Source: Tepidimonas sp.
GTDB taxonomy: Bacteria; Pseudomonadota; Gammaproteobacteria; Burkholderiales; Burkholderiaceae_C
Assembly (NCBI GenBank): GCA_025054905.1
Contig: JANWZF010000007.1
Span: forward strand, 1-10,802
DNA length: 10,802 bases
Direction: 5' to 3'
Part shown: positions 6,551-10,802 of the stretch, one piece after another
Layout: each line of letters starts with the position of its first letter
How positions within the stretch are numbered: position 1 is the first letter of the stretch
The notes under the pieces: model-generated
Told to the model about the DNA's origin: nothing
Database searches by the model: none
The model's input: only the letters and a program-made list of their open reading frames with translations
Position numbers and translations under genes: made by a program

Positions 6551-8964
6551 GCACGCAGGCGCGCCCCGAGGCGCTGCTGCAGCGACTGCAGCACCGCTGC
6601 CAGCACCGCCTCGATATCGGCCTCGGTCAGGGTCGCCTCGTCACGCTCCAGCGTCAAGCGTACCGCCAGGCTCTTCTCACCCGCCCCGATGCCGCCAGCC
6701 GTTCCGGGTTGGGGCCGGAAGACGTCAAACAGCACCGCCGCGCGCAGCCAGGGCTGGCCGGCGGCCTCGATGGCCGCCATCAGCTGAGCGTGGGTGACGT
6801 CTTCGCGCACCACCACGGCCAAATCCCGCTGCACCGGCTGATGGCGGCCGATCGGCTGTGCCTGCGGCACGGGCCAGGTCAGCACCGCAGCCAAGTCCAG
6901 CTCGAACAGCACCGGGGCACTGCTCCAGCCTTCGGCCTGACGCCAGCGCGGGTGCAACTCGCCCAGCACGCCGATCGGGCGGCCTTCCAGCACGATGCGC
7001 GCGCACCGCCCGGGGTGCAGCGCGGGATGCTCGGCCGGCTCGAAATGCGCCACGCGCGGGGCCAGCAGCGCCTCCACGTCGCCTTTGACGTCAAAGAAGT
7101 CCACCGTGCGGCCACGCACCCCCCACTGCAGCGGCCAGGCATCCCCCCAAGCCAGCCCGGCCATGCGCAGCGGCTGGTCGATGCCGGCCACCGTTGCATC
7201 GCCATCGGGCACCGCCGGATCGCGCCGGAACACGCGCCCGATTTCGAACACCCGCACCCGCGGCGCGCGCCGGTCCACGTTGTGGCGCAGCACCTGCAAC
7301 AGGCTGCCCAGCAGACTGGAGCGCAGCACGCTCAGGTGGCTGGCGATCGGATTGAGCAGCCGGATCGGCGCCGGGTTGCCGGCGTAGTCGCGCTCCCAGC
7401 GCTCATCCACAAAGCTGAAATTGATCGTCTCCTGGTAGCCCAAACCCGCCAGTTGCCGCCGCAGCGCAAACGGCGAACGCTGTGCCTGCGGCCGCACGCG
7501 CGGCAGCACCGGAGCCCGCGGCGGGGTGTCGGGCAGGCGGTCGTAGCCGATGACGCGCGCCACCTCCTCGATCAGGTCTTCCTCGATCTGCACATCGAAG
7601 CGGTACGGCGGCGGCGTCACCGTCAGCACGCCATCCCCCTCGGCCACTTCCAGGCCCAGCCGCCGCAGCGGCTCGGCGCACTGCGCCTGCGTCAGCGGCA
7701 TGCCGATCACCTTGGCGGCGCGCGCCACACGCAGCTTGACCGGCTGGGGCTGCGGCACATGGACCACCTGATCATCGATGGGCCCCGGCTCGCCACCGCA
7801 GATCTGCAGAATCAGCTGCGTGATGCGCTCGACGTGCTCACGCGTGGTGCTAGGGTCCACGCCGCGCTCGAAGCGGTGGGCCGCGTCGGTGCTGAAATTG
7901 AAGCGGCGTGCACGCCCCGCAATCGCGCGCGGCCACCAGAACGCGGCCTCGACGTACACGTTGCGGGTGGCGTCCGACACCGCCGTGGCCTGCCCGCCCA
8001 TGATGCCGGCCAGCGACTCCACCCCGCGCTCGTCGGCGATGACCCCGACGGTCTCATCCAGCGTGACGGTCTGGCCGTTGAGCAGCTCCAGCGTTTCACC
8101 CGGGCGCCCCCAACGCACCTGCAGTCCGCCGTGGATCTGGTCCAGATCGAAGATGTGCGACGGGCGGCCCAGCTCGAACATCACGTAGTTGGAAATGTCC
8201 ACCAGCGCCGAGATGCTGCGCTGGCCGCAGCGCGCCAGCCGCTGCACCATCCAGTCGGGGGTGCGGGCCGTGGGGTCGATGCCGCGGATGATGCGGCCGG
8301 TGAAACGCCCGCACAGGTCCGGCGCCTTGATGCGCACCGGCAACACCGCGTCGTGCCGGGGCGGCACCGGCGCGATCACCGGCGGGTGCAGCGGCGCGCC
8401 AGTCAGCGCCGCCACTTCGCGCGCCACGCCGAAAACGCTCAGACAATGCGCCAGGTTGGGGGTGAGCTTCAGCGTGAACAACCGGTCATCCAGCGCCAGC
8501 ACCTCGCGCACATCGCGTCCGATGGGGGCATCGCCGGCCAGCTCCAGCAGACCGCCGTGGTCATCCGACAGGCCCAGCTCGCGCGCCGAGCATAGCATCC
8601 CGTGGCTGTCCACCCCACGCAGCTTGCTGAGCCGGATCTCCAGCGGCCGTCCGTCCTCGCCCGGCGGCAGCACCGCTCCCACCCGCGCGCACGGCACGCG
8701 GATGCCCACGCGCGCATTGGGCGCCCCGCAGACGATCTGCAGCGGCGCGCCGCAGCCGACGTCCACCTGACAAACCCGCAGCCGATCGGCGTTGGGGTGT
8801 GGCTCGACATGGACGATGGCCCCCACCACCACCCCGGTCATCGGCGGTGCCACCGGGCGCACCTCCTCCACCTCCAAGCCGGCCATCGTCAGCAGATCGG
8901 CCAGTTGTTCCGAGCTCAGCGCCGGATTGCAAAAGCTGCGCAGCCAAGATTCAGGAAACTGCAT
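6547..8964 (-). CDS. pheT: Phenylalanine--tRNA ligase subunit beta
   Basis: This is the beta subunit of the alpha2-beta2 phenylalanyl-tRNA synthetase. It binds tRNA-Phe and edits Tyr-tRNA-Phe. The 805-residue length is normal for the bacterial subunit. Domains in order are the N-terminal B1 part, the EMAP/OB-type tRNA-binding domain (about 40-150, with HVEPHPNADRLRVCQVDVG at 52-70), and the B3/B4 editing domain (about 215-385, with LVDISNYVMFELGRP at 254-268). The B5 domain contains PPYRFDVQIEEDLIEEVAR (452-470). The catalytic-like core follows, and then a C-terminal FDX-ACB anticodon-binding domain (about 703-805) starting near PIGRHQPVQRDLAVVV. The ATG at 8964 is followed by the family-typical MQFPESWLRSF and preceded by a GAGGA ribosome binding site about 4 nt upstream. 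It lies 36 bp after pheS and 32 bp before ihfA, so it is almost certainly cotranscribed with both. No frameshift or internal stop is seen. Confidence 0.97.
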   Translation of the reverse strand: MQFPESWLRSFCNPALSSEQLADLLTMAGLEVEEVRPVAPPMTGVVVGAIVHVEPHPNADRLRVCQVDVGCGAPLQIVCGAPNARVGIRVPCARVGAVLPPGEDGRPLEIRLSKLRGVDSHGMLCSARELGLSDDHGGLLELAGDAPIGRDVREVLALDDRLFTLKLTPNLAHCLSVFGVAREVAALTGAPLHPPVIAPVPPRHDAVLPVRIKAPDLCGRFTGRIIRGIDPTARTPDWMVQRLARCGQRSISALVDISNYVMFELGRPSHIFDLDQIHGGLQVRWGRPGETLELLNGQTVTLDETVGVIADERGVESLAGIMGGQATAVSDATRNVYVEAAFWWPRAIAGRARRFNFSTDAAHRFERGVDPSTTREHVERITQLILQICGGEPGPIDDQVVHVPQPQPVKLRVARAAKVIGMPLTQAQCAEPLRRLGLEVAEGDGVLTVTPPPYRFDVQIEEDLIEEVARVIGYDRLPDTPPRAPVLPRVRPQAQRSPFALRRQLAGLGYQETINFSFVDERWERDYAGNPAPIRLLNPIASHLSVLRSSLLGSLLQVLRHNVDRRAPRVRVFEIGRVFRRDPAVPDGDATVAGIDQPLRMAGLAWGDAWPLQWGVRGRTVDFFDVKGDVEALLAPRVAHFEPAEHPALHPGRCARIVLEGRPIGVLGELHPRWRQAEGWSSAPVLFELDLAAVLTWPVPQAQPIGRHQPVQRDLAVVVREDVTHAQLMAAIEAAGQPWLRAAVLFDVFRPQPGTAGGIGAGEKSLAVRLTLERDEATLTEADIEAVLAAVLQSLQQRLGARLRA

Positions 8965-9000
8965 CGTGTCCTCGGTCGTCGTTGCCGTTGCACCCCGCGT

Positions 9001-10071
9001 TCAGCGAAACTGCGCCAGAAAACGCAAATCGCCCTCGAAAAACAGGCGCAGGTCACCCACGCCGTAGCGCAGCATGGTCAAGCGGTCCGGCCCCATGCCA
9101 AACGCAAACCCGATGTAGTGCTCGGGATCCAGCCCCATGTTGCGCACCACGTTGGGATGCACCTGGCCGCTGCCGGCCACCTCCAGCCAGCGCCCCGCCA
9201 GCGGCCCGCGCGTGAACTGGATGTCGATTTCGGCGCTGGGCTCGGTGAACGGGAAAAAGCTCGGTCGAAAGCGCAGCCGCAGGTCGTCGGTTTCGAAAAA
9301 CGCCCGGCAAAACGCCGTAAACACCACCTTCAGATCCTTGAAGCTGACCTCGCGCCCGATCCACAACCCCTCGCACTGGTGAAACATCGGCGAGTGCGTG
9401 GCGTCGCTGTCGACGCGGTAGGTGCGCCCCGGCGCGATGACCCGAATCTCGGGCATGTCGCCGGCAAACAGGCCCGTGCCGTCATCCCCCGCCGCTGCGC
9501 GCGCGCGCTTGACGTGCTGCACCGCGTGGCGGATCTGCATCGGACTGGTGTGCGTGCGCAGCAGCAGCGGCGCCTCGGGCGTGCCCCCTTCGACGTAGAA
9601 AGTATCGTGCATCGAGCGTGCCGGATGATCGGCCGGGGTGTTGAGCGCCGTGAAGTTGAACCAGTCGGTCTCCACCTCGGGCCCATCGGCCACCTCAAAG
9701 CCCATCGAACCGAAAATCGCCTCGATGCGCTCCAGCGTCAGGCTGACCGGATGCAATCCCCCCACGCCCACTTGACGGCCCGGCAGCGTCACATCCAGCG
9801 CCTCGGCGGCCAGCTGCCGCTGCAGCTCGGCTTGCGCCAGCTCGGCGCGACGCGCCTGCAGCGCCGCCTCCACCGCCTGCTTGGCCGCGTTGATCGCCGC
9901 CCCGGCCGCCTTGCGCTCTTCGGCTGCCAGCTGGGCCAGCGCCTTCATGCGCTCGGTCAGCAGCCCCTGCTTGCCCAAAAAGCGCGCCTTGGCGTTTTCC
10001 AGCTCCTGCGGGGTGGCAGCCTGCGCAAACTGCGCGCGCGCGGCCTGCACCAAGGAATCGAGTTCGTTCAT
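9001..10071 (-). CDS. pheS: Phenylalanine--tRNA ligase subunit alpha
   Basis: This catalytic subunit activates phenylalanine with ATP and charges tRNA-Phe together with PheT. The 356-residue protein has an N-terminal coiled-coil tRNA-binding arm (about 1-90, Ala/Lys/Glu-rich). The class II catalytic core follows: HPVSLTLERIEAIFGSMGF (107-125, motif 1), THSPMFHQCEGL (225-236), RPSFFPFTEPSAEID (269-283, motif 2) and GFAFGMGPDRLTMLRYG (321-337, motif 3). Ala323 sits where the E. coli amino-acid-pocket Ala294 lies. Between QIR (179-181) and IRVIAPGR (209-216) there are 27 residues, about 19 more than I recall for the E. coli enzyme. This accounts for much of the extra length and probably forms a surface loop. 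The start at 10071 gives the family-typical MNELDSLVQAA, with a weak GGATG upstream. It is separated from rplT by a 141-bp gap with hairpins that may attenuate it, and pheT follows after 36 bp. Confidence 0.97.
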   Translation of the reverse strand: MNELDSLVQAARAQFAQAATPQELENAKARFLGKQGLLTERMKALAQLAAEERKAAGAAINAAKQAVEAALQARRAELAQAELQRQLAAEALDVTLPGRQVGVGGLHPVSLTLERIEAIFGSMGFEVADGPEVETDWFNFTALNTPADHPARSMHDTFYVEGGTPEAPLLLRTHTSPMQIRHAVQHVKRARAAAGDDGTGLFAGDMPEIRVIAPGRTYRVDSDATHSPMFHQCEGLWIGREVSFKDLKVVFTAFCRAFFETDDLRLRFRPSFFPFTEPSAEIDIQFTRGPLAGRWLEVAGSGQVHPNVVRNMGLDPEHYIGFAFGMGPDRLTMLRYGVGDLRLFFEGDLRFLAQFR

Positions 10072-10094
10072 GCCAACATCCGTGCGGTGGTGGC

Positions 10095-10113
10095 GGGCCG
10101 CAGGCAGCGGCCC
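10095..10113 (-). other. Perfect hairpin in the pheS leader
   Basis: On the minus strand GGGCCGC and GCGGCCC form a perfect 7-bp G/C-rich stem around a 5-nt loop. It ends 23 nt before the pheS ATG and has no T-tract after it. It could affect translation initiation of pheS or pair alternatively with the upstream terminator, since its GGGCC arm complements the GGCCC of that stem. The pairing is visible in the sequence. Its function is inferred. Confidence 0.45.
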
Positions 10114-10125
10114 CCAAGCGAAGCC

Positions 10126-10163
10126 AAAACAAAGGGCCAGCGCCGGAGGGTGGCGGCTGGCCC
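10126..10163 (-). terminator. Intrinsic terminator or attenuator between rplT and pheS
   Basis: Read on the minus strand, GGGCCAGC (10163-10156) pairs with GCTGGCCC (10141-10134) in a perfect 8-bp stem. Three further inner G/C pairs form across one bulged base. The stem is followed immediately by TTTGTTTT (10133-10126). A GC-rich stem with a T-rich tract is the classical Rho-independent signal. It lies 50 bp after the rplT stop and 54 bp before the pheS ATG. It could end the ribosomal-protein transcript, allow partial readthrough into pheST, or act as an attenuator like the one before E. coli pheST. Confidence 0.7.
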
Positions 10164-10173
10164 TGCGGGTGTC

Positions 10174-10196
10174 GGGTGGCCGTTGCCCGGCCCCCC
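10174..10196 (-). other. Hairpin just downstream of rplT
   Basis: GGCCG and CGGCC (minus strand, 10192-10188 with 10182-10178) form a 5-bp stem around a 5-nt loop. Three more G-C pairs lie below a single mismatch. It comes before the terminator-like hairpin at 10126-10163 and shares GGCC blocks that could pair with that stem instead. It may be an antiterminator element or simply a 3'-end-stabilising structure. Confidence 0.35.
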
Positions 10197-10212
10197 GGTG
10201 GCGGCGTTGGCT

Positions 10213-10584
10213 TTACGCCGCGGCGCCTTGCGCCAGCCCGGCCTTGACGCGCTCGACGATGGCCGCAAAGGCGGCCTTGTCGTGCACGGCCAGGTCGGCC
10301 AGCACCTTGCGGTCGATCTCGATGGCGGCCTTGCGCAGGCCGTTGGCAAACTGGCTGTAGGTCAGCCCCAGCTCACGCGCCGCCGCGTTGATGCGGGCGA
10401 TCCAGAGCTGGCGGAAGACGCGCTTGCGGGTACGGCGATCACGGTAGGCATACTGCTGCGCCTTCATCACCGCCTGCTTGGCGACGCGGAAGACGTTTTT
10501 GCGGCGACCCCGGAAACCTTTGGCCAGGGCGAGGACTTTCTTGTGACGGGCACGCGCGGTGACACCACGTTTGACGCGAGGCAT
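10213..10584 (-). CDS. rplT: 50S ribosomal protein L20
   Basis: L20 binds 23S rRNA early in assembly of the large ribosomal subunit. In E. coli it also represses translation of its own operon by binding the leader RNA upstream of rpmI, which lies outside this window. The 123-residue product begins MPRVKRGVTARARHKKVL, continues with AKGFRGRRKNVFRVAKQAVM and RDRRTRKRVFRQLWIARINAAAR, and ends with the globular part ELGLTYSQFANGLRKA. This is the full family signature with no gaps. The C-terminus has a few extra Ala/Gly residues compared with the usual 117-119. A strong AAGGAG ribosome binding site (10591-10596) sits 6 nt before the ATG. rpmI ends 35 bp upstream. L20 is highly basic (Arg/Lys-rich), as expected. 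Confidence 0.98.
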   Translation of the reverse strand: MPRVKRGVTARARHKKVLALAKGFRGRRKNVFRVAKQAVMKAQQYAYRDRRTRKRVFRQLWIARINAAARELGLTYSQFANGLRKAAIEIDRKVLADLAVHDKAAFAAIVERVKAGLAQGAAA

Positions 10585-10619
10585 GGCTTACTCCTTGTCC
10601 GTTGCGAACGACGACCGGG

Positions 10620-10802
10620 TCACAGACCGGCGTAGGGCATCATCTGGGCGACATGCCCCAGATCGCGCTCGTGCACGTTGACGGGCCCGCGCAGCTGGCG
10701 CTTGTTCTTGGTCGTCTTCTTGGTCAGGATGTGGCGCTTGAACGCCTGCGCACGCTTGACCGTGCCGCCGGGACGCACGCGAAAACGCTTTTTCGCGCTG
10801 CT
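10620..10802 (-). CDS. rpmI: 50S ribosomal protein L35 (partial, 5' end beyond the window)
   Basis: This is L35 of the large ribosomal subunit. The 60 visible residues read in frame from the window edge to a TGA stop: SSAKKRFRVRPGGTVKRAQA, then FKRHILTKKTTKNKRQLRGP, then a tail ending HVAQMMPYAGL. The RFRVRPGG, HILTKK and TKNKRQLRG motifs are diagnostic. A typical start such as MPKMKTK would add about 7 residues and give about 67, close to the normal family length, so only the extreme N-terminus is cut off. It lies 35 bp upstream of rplT in the conserved infC-rpmI-rplT order, so infC (IF3) is expected just outside the window. Confidence 0.95.
   Translation of the reverse strand, partial: SSAKKRFRVRPGGTVKRAQAFKRHILTKKTTKNKRQLRGPVNVHERDLGHVAQMMPYAGL

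Noticed and set aside
6709..8595. 628-codon plus-strand open frame opposite pheT
   Set aside because: Shadow of pheT. It has no recognisable motif, is His/Arg/Gln-rich, and has no start signal.
10164..10212. Search for a pheM-like Phe-rich leader peptide
   Set aside because: No ATG and no Phe codon cluster exists on the minus strand between the rplT stop and the terminator-like hairpin.
8602..10635. 677-codon open frame on the plus strand running across pheT, pheS and rplT
   Set aside because: It is antisense to three certain genes. The translation is rich in His, Gln, Arg and Ala without any family motif, and it has the composition expected from the complement of GC-rich codons, where stops are rare.
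1..10802. CRISPR array, tRNA or rRNA gene, insertion sequence, attachment site or prophage gene
   Set aside because: No spaced direct repeats, no cloverleaf-like sequence, no transposase or integrase motif and no compositional break were seen by eye in any gap. All gaps are 141 bp or shorter.

Overview
The window reads as a housekeeping stretch of a GC-rich betaproteobacterial chromosome, most likely Burkholderiales (Comamonadaceae or a close relative). This assignment rests on remembered protein family resemblance (PheS, IHF-alpha, WaaA, the TolC-family protein), the strong G/C third-position bias visible in all genes, and gene order. It is an inference, not a database result. Coding density is very high: nine genes fill the window and the longest non-coding gap is 141 bp (10072-10212). 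There is no sign of an insertion sequence, prophage, CRISPR array, tRNA or rRNA.

Layout. (1) 6-1361, plus strand: a TolC-family outer-membrane efflux channel whose upstream region is cut off by the window edge. (2) 5201 down to 1327, minus strand: an envelope-sugar operon, phosphomannomutase/phosphoglucomutase -> LpcC-like family 4 glycosyltransferase -> Kdo transferase (waaA). WaaA and TolC converge and overlap by 35 bp. (3) 5308-6210, plus strand: a lone EamA/DMT-family transporter, divergent from the mutase and convergent with ihfA, which it overlaps by 53 bp. (4) 10802 down to 6158, minus strand: the conserved translation/nucleoid block rpmI (partial) - rplT - pheS - pheT - ihfA, the same order as in Escherichia coli.

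How the genes work together. The mutase supplies mannose-1-phosphate or glucose-1-phosphate for nucleotide sugars. WaaA attaches Kdo to lipid A at the inner membrane. The glycosyltransferase between them resembles rhizobial LpcC, which adds mannose to Kdo, so the three genes may make a mannose-containing inner core. The rpmI-ihfA block makes ribosomal proteins L35 and L20, both subunits of phenylalanyl-tRNA synthetase, and the alpha subunit of integration host factor. The rplT-pheS gap contains three tandem hairpins. The middle one is followed by a T-rich tract and looks like an intrinsic terminator or attenuator, yet no phenylalanine-rich leader peptide is visible.

I looked for an undescribed system and did not find one. 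The best leads are the LpcC-like gene in the Kdo/mannose operon, the hairpin array before pheS, and the two terminator-less convergent gene overlaps.
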